Source: Clostridia bacterium
GTDB taxonomy: Bacteria > Bacillota_A > Clostridia > Lachnospirales > Cellulosilyticaceae
Assembly: GCA_029239935.1 (NCBI GenBank)
Contig: JARBTY010000021.1
Location: 1-25,240, forward strand
DNA length: 25,240 nucleotides
Reading direction: 5' to 3'
Below are positions 1-8,398 of the stretch, piece after piece. Position 1 is the stretch's first letter. Each line of letters begins with the position of its first letter. Below the pieces are notes generated by a model. It was not told where the DNA came from and searched no databases. It saw nothing but the letters and a program-made list of their open reading frames with translations. The translations under genes and the position numbers were made by a program.

Positions 1-755
1 ACATCACACACAATAGTCGCAAGCATCTTACTGTCTCTGGCTTCCTGAGCATAAAGTTGTAGATTCTCTTTTAACTTTTTCTGTTTGATATCTTCTATAT
101 GCTCTAGAAGATTTTCAATACTTCCATATTCCTGTATGAGTTTAACCGCTGTTTTTTCACCTATACCCGGTACGCCTTTAATATTATCTGATGGGTCTCC
201 CATAAGACCTTTTACATCTACAAACTGAAGCGGAGTCACACCATAAGTGTCTATCACTGTCTGTGAAAAAAAACTTTCAATCTCTGTACCCGTTTTTTTA
301 GTCCTTGGTATTTTTATTTCTATATTTTCTGAAGTGACTTGAAATAAATCCCTATCCCCTGATACGACACTGACCTGCATGCCCCTAACTTCTGCTTCTT
401 TCGCCAGCGTACCGAGCACATCATCCGCCTCATATCCCTCTTTTTCAATCACATAAATGTCTAGTGCTTTTAAAACCTTCTTTAAAAGAGGAATCTGGGT
501 TCTTAACTCCTCCGGCATCCCCTTTCTATTGCCTTTATAATCCTTGGAAAATTTATGTCTAAAGGTAGGTGCACTTAAATCAAAGGTTACTCCTAAAAGA
601 TTGGGCTTTTCTTTTTCTATCATACTAAACATCATATTTAAAAAACCATAAACGGCATTTGTATAAATACCCTCTTTATTAGTAAGAAGCGGAACCCCGT
701 AAAAAGCTCTGTTCGCTATGCTGTGTCCATCAAATAAAAGTAATTTTTGTTTCAT
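1..755 (-). CDS. polA: DNA polymerase I, N-terminal 5'-3' exonuclease part (cut by window edge)
   Basis: The frame opens with ATG at 755-753 and stays open to base 1, giving about 251 residues; the rest lies outside. The visible part is the 5'-3' (flap) exonuclease domain that removes Okazaki primers. It shows the N-terminal metal-site segment LLLFDGHSIANRAFYG (Asp9), the acidic cluster EADDVLGTLA, VSGDRDLF, and the helix-hairpin-helix MGDPSDNIKGVPGIGEKTA. The ribosome binding site GAGGTG lies 5 nt before the ATG. A stand-alone exonuclease (about 290 aa) cannot be excluded because the polymerase domain is not visible, but the N-terminus reads like clostridial PolA. It follows the recO terminator and has its own promoter. 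Confidence 0.9.
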   Translation of the reverse strand, partial: MKQKLLLFDGHSIANRAFYGVPLLTNKEGIYTNAVYGFLNMMFSMIEKEKPNLLGVTFDLSAPTFRHKFSKDYKGNRKGMPEELRTQIPLLKKVLKALDIYVIEKEGYEADDVLGTLAKEAEVRGMQVSVVSGDRDLFQVTSENIEIKIPRTKKTGTEIESFFSQTVIDTYGVTPLQFVDVKGLMGDPSDNIKGVPGIGEKTAVKLIQEYGSIENLLEHIEDIKQKKLKENLQLYAQEARDSKMLATIVCD

Positions 756-811
756 ATAGCACCTCGTAAATAAATTTTAAGATAGCCTATCGCTTATTTC
801 CATATTATCTC

Positions 812-820
812 ATTATAGCA
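812..820 (-). promoter_or_regulatory. Extended -10 promoter of polA
   Basis: The minus strand carries TGCTATAAT: a perfect -10 hexamer TATAAT at 817-812 with the TG of an extended -10 element just before it. No convincing -35 lies at 16-18 bp, which is common for extended -10 promoters. A start near 805 would give polA a leader of about 50 nt. Confidence 0.6.
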
Positions 821-865
821 TATTTATAATCCGTTTAATAATAATTTTTGTGAAAGCCCCTATCA

Positions 866-902
866 AACAAAAGCAAGCAGTTTATAACTGCTTGCTTTTG
901 TT
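866..902 (-). terminator. Rho-independent terminator after recO
   Basis: A 17-bp perfect stem (866-882 with 886-902) has a 3-nt loop and begins 3 nt after the recO stop codon. On the minus strand the 3' arm ends in TTTTGTTT, so part of the U-tract is inside the stem. It separates the era-yqzL-recO block from polA. Confidence 0.85.
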
Positions 903-905
903 GTT

Positions 906-1664
906 TTATAAATACTCCATATGATCAATAAATGCAATGCTCTTAAATCGTTTGCTTATGTAATAAGCCGTATACTGATTACAAACCTTTTCTAATTCCT
1001 GCAAAATAACCGCATCCACATTAAAGGCAAATAGTCGGTTAAAAGATGCATGCAATATATATCTCATTGTATAAAGGGCACTATAACTTATCTTTAAACA
1101 CTCTTTATAGTGCACACTGCATTTGCTGCACAAGATTCCGCCAGCTTCACTTACAAAAAAGTAAACTGCATTTTTATTTTCTTCTAGTTCTTCCTTACAC
1201 TCCACGCATTGATCAAGTTCCGGCATGAACCCAAGTATTGTTAAGGCTCTTAATTCAAATATTCTACGCACAAGCTTCAAAGAGGTATTGGGGGTGATCA
1301 GCGCTTTAAGTGTTACCAAGGTTAGCATGAGCAGATTTTCCTGCCCTAAGCCCTCTACCGTGACCTCCTGAACAAATTCTGCAATATAACTGGCATAACT
1401 TAACACATTAAGATCTTTTCGAATATCATGAAACATATTGAGAATCTCAACATTCATAAGACGATATGTATGGTTGTACGCCATAAGCATAAATTCTCCA
1501 TACACAAAAAGCTGAGTGCCTGAAGCAAACCCTTTATCATACTTTTTTCCCTTAGGTGCAATGGCTTGAATCTTGCCTAGCTCTTTTGTAAAGAGAGTGA
1601 TATATTTATCACTCTCTCCTACTATATACTCCTTTATAACTAATGCCTTAGTTTTTACAATCAC
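906..1664 (-). CDS. recO: DNA repair protein RecO
   Basis: This 252-residue protein has the usual RecO length. RecO acts with RecF and RecR to load RecA onto SSB-coated single-stranded DNA in gap repair. The N-terminal third (about 1-80) fits the OB fold, opening with KTKALVIKEYIVGESDKYI. The helical C-terminal part holds a four-cysteine zinc site: C153/C156 (CVEC) and C179/C182 (CSKC). The start is GTG, 7 nt after the stop of the small yqzL-like gene. The Shine-Dalgarno is weak, so translation is probably coupled to that gene. A hairpin terminator follows immediately. Confidence 0.95.
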   Translation of the reverse strand: MIVKTKALVIKEYIVGESDKYITLFTKELGKIQAIAPKGKKYDKGFASGTQLFVYGEFMLMAYNHTYRLMNVEILNMFHDIRKDLNVLSYASYIAEFVQEVTVEGLGQENLLMLTLVTLKALITPNTSLKLVRRIFELRALTILGFMPELDQCVECKEELEENKNAVYFFVSEAGGILCSKCSVHYKECLKISYSALYTMRYILHASFNRLFAFNVDAVILQELEKVCNQYTAYYISKRFKSIAFIDHMEYL

Positions 1665-1671
1665 GATTTAC

Positions 1672-1809
1672 TCAACCCACTTCATCAGTATTCATTAGGC
1701 CCTGCAATGCTTGCTGCTTATCATTGTATTCATTTTCATAATCTTTAAAACCTAAATACATCGTTATATCACCGGTTGTTTCAAAATAGCGCCATAATTG
1801 TTGTAGCAT
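1672..1809 (-). CDS. yqzL: YqzL-family small protein
   Basis: This 45-residue gene begins MLQQLWRYFETTGDITMYL and ends NTDEVG. YqzL-like proteins are short and begin with an aromatic-rich segment of the form W-(K/R)-x-F-x-x-TG-(N/D)-x-x-x-Y-L, which is visible here (W6, F9, TGD 12-14, Y18). They typically sit between era and recO, as here. Their function is not established as far as I know. The strong site AGGGGG lies about 8 nt before the ATG. The stop is 7 nt from the recO GTG. A promoter lies 68 nt upstream, so yqzL-recO can be transcribed apart from era. Confidence 0.85.
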   Translation of the reverse strand: MLQQLWRYFETTGDITMYLGFKDYENEYNDKQQALQGLMNTDEVG

Positions 1810-1876
1810 TTTTTTACCCCCTAATGGATGTCTTTAACTATAAGTTGCGCAAATTTACAGTTACTATGCTACAAAA

Positions 1877-1904
1877 ATAATACCATTTCAAAATACCTTG
1901 ACAA
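1877..1904 (-). promoter_or_regulatory. Sigma-A type promoter of yqzL-recO
   Basis: The -35 TTGTCA (1904-1899) and -10 TATTAT (1882-1877) are separated by 16 bp, and a TG one base before the -10 makes an extended -10. It sits immediately after the era stop codon. The leader to yqzL would be about 60 nt. Confidence 0.65.
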
Positions 1905-1909
1905 ATAAA

Positions 1910-2818
1910 TTATTCCATATTTCTTCCATTATAACCATAATTCTTAAGCAAAAAGTCACTGTCTCTCCAGTTTTTCTTTATTTTGACCCACAAATTCAGA
2001 TAAATCCGTGAACCCAGCAGTCTTTCGATATCATACCTTGCCTTTGAGCCAATATCTTTTATCATTTGTCCTTGCTTACCAATGATAATCCTTTTATGTG
2101 AATCTCTTTCACAAACAATAGTTGCCTCAATATCCACAATTTCCGCACCCTCACGCTTAGCCATACTTTCTATTTCTACTGCAATACCATGAGGAATTTC
2201 TTTATCCAATAAATGAAGCGCTTTTTCTCTGATGATTTCTGCTACTAATTGTCTTTCAGGCTGATCCGTAACCATATCCTCTGGGAAAAATCTAGGGCCT
2301 TCTATTAAATAATTTGGAAGGCACTCCATTAATGCTTCTACATTGGTTCCTTCATAAGCAGAGAGTGGGATGATTTCTGCAAAATCATAAACTTTCCTAT
2401 ACATATCTATTGTTTTAAGCACTTGTTCTCTAGAAACACTATCTATCTTATTGATACATAAGAAAACCGGCGTGTTAATAAATTTTAACCGTTCTATAAT
2501 CTCATGATCCAACTTACCTATAAGCGGCTCGGCATCCACTAAATAAAATATGGCATCCACTTCATTCAAAGTGGTGGTTGCTGCTTTGACCATATATTCT
2601 CCTAATTTATTTTTAGGGGTATGGATACCTGGGGTATCAATAAATACCGCCTGAAATTTCTCCGTAGTAAGTATGGTTTGGATACGATTTCTGGTGGTTT
2701 GGGGCTTATTAGACATAATGGCTATCTTTTCGCCGATAAGTCTATTCATAAGCGTTGACTTACCTACATTGGGTCTTCCTATAATGGATACAAATCCTGA
2801 TTTAAACTGTTCTTTCAT
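1910..2818 (-). CDS. era: GTPase Era, ribosome assembly factor
   Basis: Era binds the 3' end of 16S rRNA through a C-terminal KH domain and uses GTP hydrolysis to time 30S maturation. Motifs in the 302-residue product: G1 GRPNVGKST at 14-22, the switch region NKPQTTRNR, G3 DTPG at 61-64, G4 NKID at 123-126, G5 SAYEG, and the type-2 KH loop GKQGQMIK at 247-254. An in-frame ATG exists at 2833, but the codons between it and 2818 are themselves the ribosome binding site, so the start is at 2818. That gives the family's usual length of about 300. Era follows cdd by 26 nt. Confidence 0.97.
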   Translation of the reverse strand: MKEQFKSGFVSIIGRPNVGKSTLMNRLIGEKIAIMSNKPQTTRNRIQTILTTEKFQAVFIDTPGIHTPKNKLGEYMVKAATTTLNEVDAIFYLVDAEPLIGKLDHEIIERLKFINTPVFLCINKIDSVSREQVLKTIDMYRKVYDFAEIIPLSAYEGTNVEALMECLPNYLIEGPRFFPEDMVTDQPERQLVAEIIREKALHLLDKEIPHGIAVEIESMAKREGAEIVDIEATIVCERDSHKRIIIGKQGQMIKDIGSKARYDIERLLGSRIYLNLWVKIKKNWRDSDFLLKNYGYNGRNME

Positions 2819-2824
2819 GTGTTG

Positions 2825-2830
2825 CCTCCT
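2825..2830 (-). promoter_or_regulatory. Ribosome binding site that sets the era start
   Basis: A perfect AGGAGG lies 6 nt before the ATG at 2818. It falls inside the five extra codons that a longest-frame call would add, which excludes the upstream ATG at 2833. Confidence 0.85.
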
Positions 2831-2844
2831 CATAATGCGCTTCT

Positions 2845-3246
2845 CTAGTCGCTAGTTAAGTTCTCTTTTGTAAAGGAATAAGGATAAATATCACTTAATG
2901 AGATGACTTTAATCTCTCCTTCGTTATTCTCAAAAACAAGATTGCCTTCTTTCATAAATTCAGAAATCACTTGCCTACAGATACCGCAGGGATAAGTAAA
3001 CTCCCCTGAACTGCTGACTACTGCGATCGCTGATATTTCTTTTTCACCTTCAGATATGGCTTTAAATAACGCTGTTCTTTCTGCACAGTTAGTTGCTCCG
3101 TACGCAGCGTTTTCAATATTACATCCTGTATAGATCTTCCCGCTTTTTGTAAGCACTGCAGCACCTACATTAAAATGGGAATAAGGGGTATAGGCGTAGG
3201 CCATCGCTGCCTTTGCCTGAGTTAAAAGTTCTTTATATTGCTCCAT
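2845..3246 (-). CDS. cdd: Cytidine deaminase
   Basis: This 133-residue protein matches the small homotetrameric cytidine deaminases. They convert cytidine and deoxycytidine to uridine and deoxyuridine in pyrimidine salvage in the cytosol. The zinc and catalytic residues are visible: NCAER (C54, proton-shuttling E56) and PCGICRQ (C87, C90). The substrate segment GCNIENAAYG (41-50) and the N-terminal YTPYSHFNVGAA are also typical. The site AGGATGAG lies upstream of the ATG. It follows ybeY by 13 nt, leaving no room for the dgkA gene often found at this place in Bacillus-type clusters. Confidence 0.96.
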   Translation of the reverse strand: MEQYKELLTQAKAAMAYAYTPYSHFNVGAAVLTKSGKIYTGCNIENAAYGATNCAERTALFKAISEGEKEISAIAVVSSSGEFTYPCGICRQVISEFMKEGNLVFENNEGEIKVISLSDIYPYSFTKENLTSD

Positions 3247-3259
3247 GGCTTCTCATCCT

Positions 3260-3775
3260 TTATCTCACTATATTTAAGACTTTAAGTATTTGCTCCTGCT
3301 TTTCAAACATGAGTTTTTCATCCACTTCATTCATATGGTCATACCCTAGCAAGTGAAACATACTATGGGCAATCAAAAAACATACTTCCCTCTCAAGAGT
3401 ATGCCCATATTCCTCTGCTTGCTCTATGGCTTTCTCATGGCACAAAATAATATCTCCAAGCATAATCGGATTGCCTGTTACATCATCCCATATGATTTTG
3501 CCATTACTTTCCGGCTCTATCTGAGGAAAAGACAAGACATCTGTGACCCTGTCTATTCCCCTATACTCCTTATTAATCGCTTCAATCTCAGCCTTATCTA
3601 CAACTGTCAAGCTTATCTCTGTGTCATTCTCAATGCCTTCCATTTCTAAGCATCTCTCCATGACCTTGTAAACCGTTTCTAAAATCTCTTGGTGTGGTAC
3701 AAAAAAACCTTCTTCATCTTCTAAATAAACCTGCACTTTATTTGCCATCCTTTTCTGGGTATTGTATTCTTTCAT
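3260..3775 (-). CDS. ybeY: Endoribonuclease YbeY (rRNA maturation factor)
   Basis: YbeY is a zinc-dependent RNase needed for 16S rRNA 3'-end maturation and ribosome quality control. The H-x3-H-x5-H zinc motif is present as HSMFHLLGYDH (H137, H141, H147), and the conserved RVTDVLSFP lies at 76-84. The 171-residue frame starts inside pgpH, overlapping it by 38 nt, with AAAGGG 8 nt upstream. An internal ATG at 3748 (MANKVQVYLED) would give 162 residues and an 11-nt overlap. It looks more like family N-termini, but its purine stretch abuts the ATG. I keep the longer form with moderate certainty. Confidence 0.94.
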   Translation of the reverse strand: MKEYNTQKRMANKVQVYLEDEEGFFVPHQEILETVYKVMERCLEMEGIENDTEISLTVVDKAEIEAINKEYRGIDRVTDVLSFPQIEPESNGKIIWDDVTGNPIMLGDIILCHEKAIEQAEEYGHTLEREVCFLIAHSMFHLLGYDHMNEVDEKLMFEKQEQILKVLNIVR

Positions 3776-5765
3776 GATAGATGCCCTTTAACATTTTACT
3801 AAAAGAAGCAATGATTTTATCAATATCTGAAATATACAGCTCGCACTCATCAAGCTGCCCCTCTTCTAGCTTTTGTTTGACCATCTTTCTTACAATCTGT
3901 TCAATAGTTAAGTCTGTCCCTATCTTATCCTGCATTGAACGGGTTGTCGCCTCTGCCACATCGGCAAGCATCACAAGTGCTGCTTCCTTTGTTTTAGGCT
4001 TAGGCCCTTCATATTTAAATTGTTCTTCTTTTACAAAAGAACCCTTTTGTTCTTTTGCTTTCATATAAAAATACTGCATAATGCTTGTCCCATGATGCTG
4101 CTTAATCATATCCTTAATATAGACAGGCAGATTATATTCTCTTGCTAAACTAACCCCTGTTGTAACATGAGAACATATGATTTGGCAGCTCTTTTGAGGA
4201 TCCATTGTATCATGGGGATTATCTAGGGTTTGATTTTCTTTAAAGTAATTACTGCAAGTAATTTTACCGATATCATGGTAATAACCGCCCACTCTTGCAA
4301 GCAGCGGGTTGGCCCCTATAGCATCGGCCGCTGTTTCAGCTAAATTAGCTACAAGTAAGCTATGATAATAGGTGCCAGTTGCCTCTAAGAGCAGTCTCTT
4401 TAAAATAGGCTGATTAGGGTTGGTTAATTCCAGCAGCTGCATGGGGGTCACAAAGCCAAAAGCAGATTCTAGCAGCGGCAAAATACCTACTACAAGGACC
4501 ACTGCCAATATGCCTACTATAAAAGCCAGCATCGCCTCACCAGCAACAGTAATCGTCATATCCAATCCTACAAATAGTTTTAACGCCAGATAAGTAATGA
4601 GGTGAACACTCCCTACAATCAGCGCTGTTATCATCGTCTTTTTCCGCTCCTGCATATTGCCAACAATTAATATGCTTAAAATACCCGTTATAACAAAATA
4701 CAAAATAGAAATCATGTCCCCCTTAAAGATAACAGAGACAAAAATGACTAATATAATATGGGTAATAATGGCTATATCCGCTCCAATAAGCAGTGCGATA
4801 ATCATCGCGGCAATCGCCAGCGGCAGATAAATAAAAGGTCTGTTTAACATCATCCTTGTCATTATAATAGATAAAATATATAAAATCATGATGAGATTGA
4901 TTTGTTTGCGCTGTAACTCTTTGGCTATATTAATAATCTTCACATATCTAAAGACAAATATAAAAACTAAGGCTATAAGCAATGCAATACCTGAATATTG
5001 TTTGTAGGTTGTACTCTTATTCGTATCTAAAAAACCTACTTTATCCAAAATATTATAGGTTTCTTCTGTGATACGGGTTCCCTTTTCTATGATTTTTTCT
5101 CCCTGCAAAATATAGACAGGATCTACCTTTTCTCGTGCAAGCTTTTTTGCTTCATTGGTCGCAAGCTCGTCCAAAACAACATTTGGCTTAATGACTGCTG
5201 CTATAATCCCTTCAGACATTTTTTGCTGGGTCACACTGAGCTCTGTTTTTTCTAATCTAGCTTTGATTTCTGGGGTTTTATTGAGCGCATCTGATTGTAT
5301 CCCCTCTTCAAAAAGCTGCACAACTATCTGAATACAAGTTTCTTTTATCTCGCTGAGATCCTCTTGTGTCACCCCTAGAAGTGTTTCATATTCATCTTTA
5401 TACAGCCCAATAGGCGATCTATTTCTTAAGACTTCAAGCGGCGTCTTATTTAAGCTTTCCGCAACATCTGTTGTCTGAATAGCCAAAGTATATTCAAAAA
5501 GCTGCTCAATATCGGCTACAGCCTTTTCCTGCACTTGAATATCTACTTTGGAAATTAGCATAACTTCCTTTTCAGCTAAATCTCTTTTGCGATTGGTGGC
5601 CATTTCATTTTCAACTTGAAAAGGTGCATAAATCGTTTGTGTTGCAATCTGTCCTACTTGAAGTGATAGTTTTTTAGTGAAGAAATTCCCGGAAGCCACA
5701 GCAAAAAAGGTCACAACTACGGAAAGTATTAAAAATACTCCTCCCCAGTATGCTTTTTTATTCAT
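3738..5765 (-). CDS. pgpH: 7TM-HD domain phosphodiesterase, PgpH/YqfF family
   Basis: The 675-residue membrane protein has a TM helix near 5-25, then an outside domain of about 230 residues (7TMR-HDED type). A bundle of about seven TM helices and a cytoplasmic HD domain follow. The HD signature includes YYHSLLVANL and GGYYHDIGK, with the HD pair near residue 497. The Listeria homologue PgpH hydrolyses cyclic di-AMP, so this is the inferred reaction. The start was set at 5765 because AGAGGGGG precedes it by 9 nt and the TM helix follows directly. The longer frame to 5837 would overlap phoH. It sits 19 nt after phoH and overlaps ybeY at its 3' end. Confidence 0.93.
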   Translation of the reverse strand: MNKKAYWGGVFLILSVVVTFFAVASGNFFTKKLSLQVGQIATQTIYAPFQVENEMATNRKRDLAEKEVMLISKVDIQVQEKAVADIEQLFEYTLAIQTTDVAESLNKTPLEVLRNRSPIGLYKDEYETLLGVTQEDLSEIKETCIQIVVQLFEEGIQSDALNKTPEIKARLEKTELSVTQQKMSEGIIAAVIKPNVVLDELATNEAKKLAREKVDPVYILQGEKIIEKGTRITEETYNILDKVGFLDTNKSTTYKQYSGIALLIALVFIFVFRYVKIINIAKELQRKQINLIMILYILSIIMTRMMLNRPFIYLPLAIAAMIIALLIGADIAIITHIILVIFVSVIFKGDMISILYFVITGILSILIVGNMQERKKTMITALIVGSVHLITYLALKLFVGLDMTITVAGEAMLAFIVGILAVVLVVGILPLLESAFGFVTPMQLLELTNPNQPILKRLLLEATGTYYHSLLVANLAETAADAIGANPLLARVGGYYHDIGKITCSNYFKENQTLDNPHDTMDPQKSCQIICSHVTTGVSLAREYNLPVYIKDMIKQHHGTSIMQYFYMKAKEQKGSFVKEEQFKYEGPKPKTKEAALVMLADVAEATTRSMQDKIGTDLTIEQIVRKMVKQKLEEGQLDECELYISDIDKIIASFSKMLKGIYHERIQYPEKDGK

Positions 5766-5784
5766 CTTTTGTTTCCCCCTCTGT

Positions 5785-6762
5785 TTATAAACCTTTGTTT
5801 TTTCCCTTCTTTGTCTCAAATAGCTCATAAGCATCAACTATTTTTTGTACAAGGGGATGTCTTACAACATCATTTCTATTCAAGTAACTAAATGCAACAC
5901 CGTCTACACCTTGTAAAACATGCAGTGCTTCTTTAAGGCCACTAGCCTTTTCACTGGGTAAATCCACCTGCGTAAGGTCACCTGTTATAACCACTTTTGA
6001 ATTAAAGCCTATTCTTGTCAAAAACATTTTCATTTGCTGTGGTGTAGTATTTTGGGCTTCGTCTAAAACAATAAAGGCATTATTTAAAGTTCTTCCTCTC
6101 ATATAAGCGAGTGGCGCCACTTCAATAAGTCCTTTTTCCATATTTTTTTCAAAATTCTCTGGTCCCATAATTTCAAAAAGCGCATCATAAAGTGGTCTCA
6201 GATAAGGATCAACTTTACTTTGTAAGTCTCCTGGCAAAAATCCCAATTTTTCCCCTGCTTCTATGGCGGGCCTTGTTAGGATAATCTTACTGACCTCATT
6301 TTTACGAAAAGCACTGACCGCCATAGCCATAGCTAAATAAGTCTTCCCTGTTCCTGCGGGACCGACCCCAAATACCGCCATATTCTCTTTGATATTTTTA
6401 ACATATTCACTTTGGCCTATTGTTTTACATTTAATAGGCTTTCCTAAATGAGTCAATGTCACACTGTCGCTGTTCACATCTTTTAGTTCTGTCTCTTGTT
6501 TGTTCTTAAATGTATCCATTGTATAATTTACCATCTGAGTATCTATACTCTCTCCCTTTTTAGCAAATTCAACTAATTTATTAATGATTTGAACAGCAAG
6601 CTTTACCTTGTCTTCGGGTCCTGAAACTTTAATTCTATCGTCTCTTATAACAAAACTTACCGCCAACTCCTTTTCTATCAGGAGTATATGTTCATCAAAT
6701 TTACCAAAAACTCCTGCTATATAACAAGAAGGTACTTCGAGTTTTCTCTCTACATTATTCAT
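5785..6762 (-). CDS. phoH: PhoH-like ATPase
   Basis: This 325-residue protein has the PhoH P-loop ATPase core. Walker A is GPAGTGKT at 134-141 and Walker B is FIVLDEAQN with D234/E235. The typical ILTRPAIEAGEKLGFLPGD and TRIGFNSKVVITGDLTQVDLP segments are also present. The N-terminal part (about 1-75) resembles a KH-like RNA-binding region. PhoH proteins are thought to act on RNA, but the exact role is unsettled. The ATG lies 2 nt after the yqfD stop, and GGAG sits in the last yqfD codons, so translation is probably coupled. Confidence 0.94.
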   Translation of the reverse strand: MNNVERKLEVPSCYIAGVFGKFDEHILLIEKELAVSFVIRDDRIKVSGPEDKVKLAVQIINKLVEFAKKGESIDTQMVNYTMDTFKNKQETELKDVNSDSVTLTHLGKPIKCKTIGQSEYVKNIKENMAVFGVGPAGTGKTYLAMAMAVSAFRKNEVSKIILTRPAIEAGEKLGFLPGDLQSKVDPYLRPLYDALFEIMGPENFEKNMEKGLIEVAPLAYMRGRTLNNAFIVLDEAQNTTPQQMKMFLTRIGFNSKVVITGDLTQVDLPSEKASGLKEALHVLQGVDGVAFSYLNRNDVVRHPLVQKIVDAYELFETKKGKNKGL

Positions 6763-6764
6763 GA

Positions 6765-7961
6765 TTAGTTTTCTCCTTCATTCTGCAATGCTATAGGATA
6801 ACCTATATCTTCTTCAACTATAACATTTAAGGTTGCATAGATAGCATTTCCCGTTTTTTTAAAAAAGACATCTTTTTTTAAAACAATAGCATCTTGAGCC
6901 AATTTTTTATTCAAATTTTCCCATAAAGCACTCGTAAGGCCATCTTTTGCATCCTCTTCTGACCTTTCTATAGTCGTTGGGTTATATTCTAATCTTTCTT
7001 CAATTTCCATAGCAAAGGGCAAAGGAAATAACTTTGTTATACTTAGCTGGTTAGTAGTAATGACTTTATCATATTGTTCAAAAGCTACTTTTTGATTAAA
7101 GAAAGTAACTTTTTGATTAAAGACTTTAAAACTGTATTTACGGCTTATGTTATCAGTATAGTTTTTCTTAGTTTGTTGTAAGGAGGTATGCCCCTTTATA
7201 CTATAGAACGTTCTTCCGTTTATTCTCGCCTTAGCACCTGTATAATAGATGTTGGGATCATCTGGTCCAAGAGGCATCTGACCCGCAACCAAAATCTCGC
7301 CTTTTTTTACAATATCACCTTTTCTAACCATCGGCATTCCTTTATAGGTTGCGATATAAGTAATCAGCGCATCACGCTTAGCTATAATATTGCTAGGTGT
7401 GTTGTCCTCCTGCATTTTAGGTTTAGGGACTGTCTCTGCAATTTGAACAAGCAAACGGGTTCCTTCGAATTTGATACCTGTCCATATAATCTCAGGATAT
7501 TTATTAATGAGGTAACTCTCAGCTTCTCTTAACGGCAGCTTTGATTTGAGTTTTCCTGCGGCATAACCTTTTTCCTCTAAAGTATGAATAATATCCATAC
7601 TGCTTATCTGCTCATTACCCTCCACTTCTACAAGCCACACAAAAGAGGATAACAGCCAAATGATTATGATAAATACTCCGACTCCTAATGTAAGCAGCTT
7701 CCTTCTTTTATATTTGTGGGCTACAAATGGCACACCTTTTTTGCTGTGCGCTTTAAATCTACATCTTGCTTTTTTAGCACAAGGTTTTAACCTTTTAAAA
7801 TCCTTGATGCTTGTTTTAAAGTACACCTTGTCATCTTTCTTTTGCATATCCCATAGGTAGATGCCATTATTTACAGCAAGATTGATAAATCTTTCCATTG
7901 AAAAACCACTTACTTCTACTATAACATACCCTCGTAAATAATTCCACAATGTTAAAAACAA
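6765..7961 (-). CDS. yqfD: Sporulation protein YqfD
   Basis: YqfD is a membrane protein encoded with yqfC in spore formers; in Bacillus the pair belongs to the mother-cell sigma-E regulon. The product opens with the typical LWNYLRGYVIVEVSG. A basic cytoplasmic segment follows, then one TM helix near 90-112 (LGVGVFIIIIWLLSSFVWLV) and a long extracytoplasmic part. That part includes a POTRA-like region (VEVEGNEQISSMDIIHTLEEKG) and ends in an EEDIGY segment. A GTG at 7967 is only 1 nt from AAGGGGG. A TTG at 7961 is 8 nt away and gives a family-like N-terminus, so I prefer TTG. The product is about 398 residues. Confidence 0.9.
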   Translation of the reverse strand: MFLTLWNYLRGYVIVEVSGFSMERFINLAVNNGIYLWDMQKKDDKVYFKTSIKDFKRLKPCAKKARCRFKAHSKKGVPFVAHKYKRRKLLTLGVGVFIIIIWLLSSFVWLVEVEGNEQISSMDIIHTLEEKGYAAGKLKSKLPLREAESYLINKYPEIIWTGIKFEGTRLLVQIAETVPKPKMQEDNTPSNIIAKRDALITYIATYKGMPMVRKGDIVKKGEILVAGQMPLGPDDPNIYYTGAKARINGRTFYSIKGHTSLQQTKKNYTDNISRKYSFKVFNQKVTFFNQKVAFEQYDKVITTNQLSITKLFPLPFAMEIEERLEYNPTTIERSEEDAKDGLTSALWENLNKKLAQDAIVLKKDVFFKKTGNAIYATLNVIVEEDIGYPIALQNEGEN

Positions 7962-7978
7962 AGTCACTCCCCCTTATC

Positions 7979-8284
7979 TCATACTATAAATCCAACCTGA
8001 ATGATGTGTCCCTTAATACATATTCTTTCAGCTGTCATATTTTTAGCTTCTAATTCAATCCCATCAATAACCAGTATGCCTGATTTTGTATGAAGTCTGA
8101 TTTTTTGAGCTGTATACTCTATAAGACTATTAAAATTCTCAATGATTATTTCTTGATTCCCCGTCAATGTAATAACCGGTAGATTAATAATGACTTCTTT
8201 TGGAATATCTAAAGCCTCTGTAAGCTGCTCTTTCAGGCTGTCTTTTCTCAAATAATTTTTTTTCCCTTTTTCCTTCATGCGCAT
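7979..8284 (-). CDS. yqfC: Sporulation protein YqfC
   Basis: This small basic protein of 101 residues matches YqfC, a YabP/YqfC-family sporulation protein. Typical features are LDIPKEVIINLPVITLTGN and the closing beta-rich IKGHIIQVGFIV. It is the first gene of the cluster that continues through phoH, pgpH, ybeY, cdd and era. AAGGGGG precedes the ATG by about 5 nt, and its stop is 17 nt from the preferred yqfD start. In Bacillus subtilis yqfCD is sigma-E dependent. I could not find a convincing sigma-E promoter in the 49 nt between this start and the upstream lplA terminator. Confidence 0.88.
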   Translation of the reverse strand: MRMKEKGKKNYLRKDSLKEQLTEALDIPKEVIINLPVITLTGNQEIIIENFNSLIEYTAQKIRLHTKSGILVIDGIELEAKNMTAERICIKGHIIQVGFIV

Positions 8285-8332
8285 ACATCCCCCTTATACT
8301 TAATCATATGCTGTTTCTTGGACATGTAGACT

Positions 8333-8379
8333 AAAAAAACAGGCAACAGCCTGCAAATAAATTTGCTAAGCTATTGCCT
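8333..8379 (-). terminator. Rho-independent terminator after lplA-type gene
   Basis: On the minus strand an imperfect stem (AGGCAA with TTGCCT at the base, GCAAA with TTTGC near the loop) is followed by G and seven T residues. It starts 20 nt after the stop of the sugar-binding lipoprotein and separates the sugar-uptake operon from yqfC. Confidence 0.8.
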
Positions 8380-8398
8380 ATTTTAAAAAGAATACTTA

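Noticed and set aside
1046..1228. 60-codon plus-strand frame inside recO and similar antisense frames in other genes
   Set aside because: These are shadows of well-supported minus-strand genes, without ribosome binding sites or family resemblance.
5766..5837. Upstream ATG extending pgpH into phoH
   Set aside because: It overlaps the phoH 3' end by 53 nt and adds a basic tail. A strong ribosome binding site precedes the ATG at 5765, just before the first TM helix.
8285..8332. Sigma-E promoter for yqfC
   Set aside because: The only candidates (such as GCATATGAT) lack a matching upstream element at proper spacing within the short gap.
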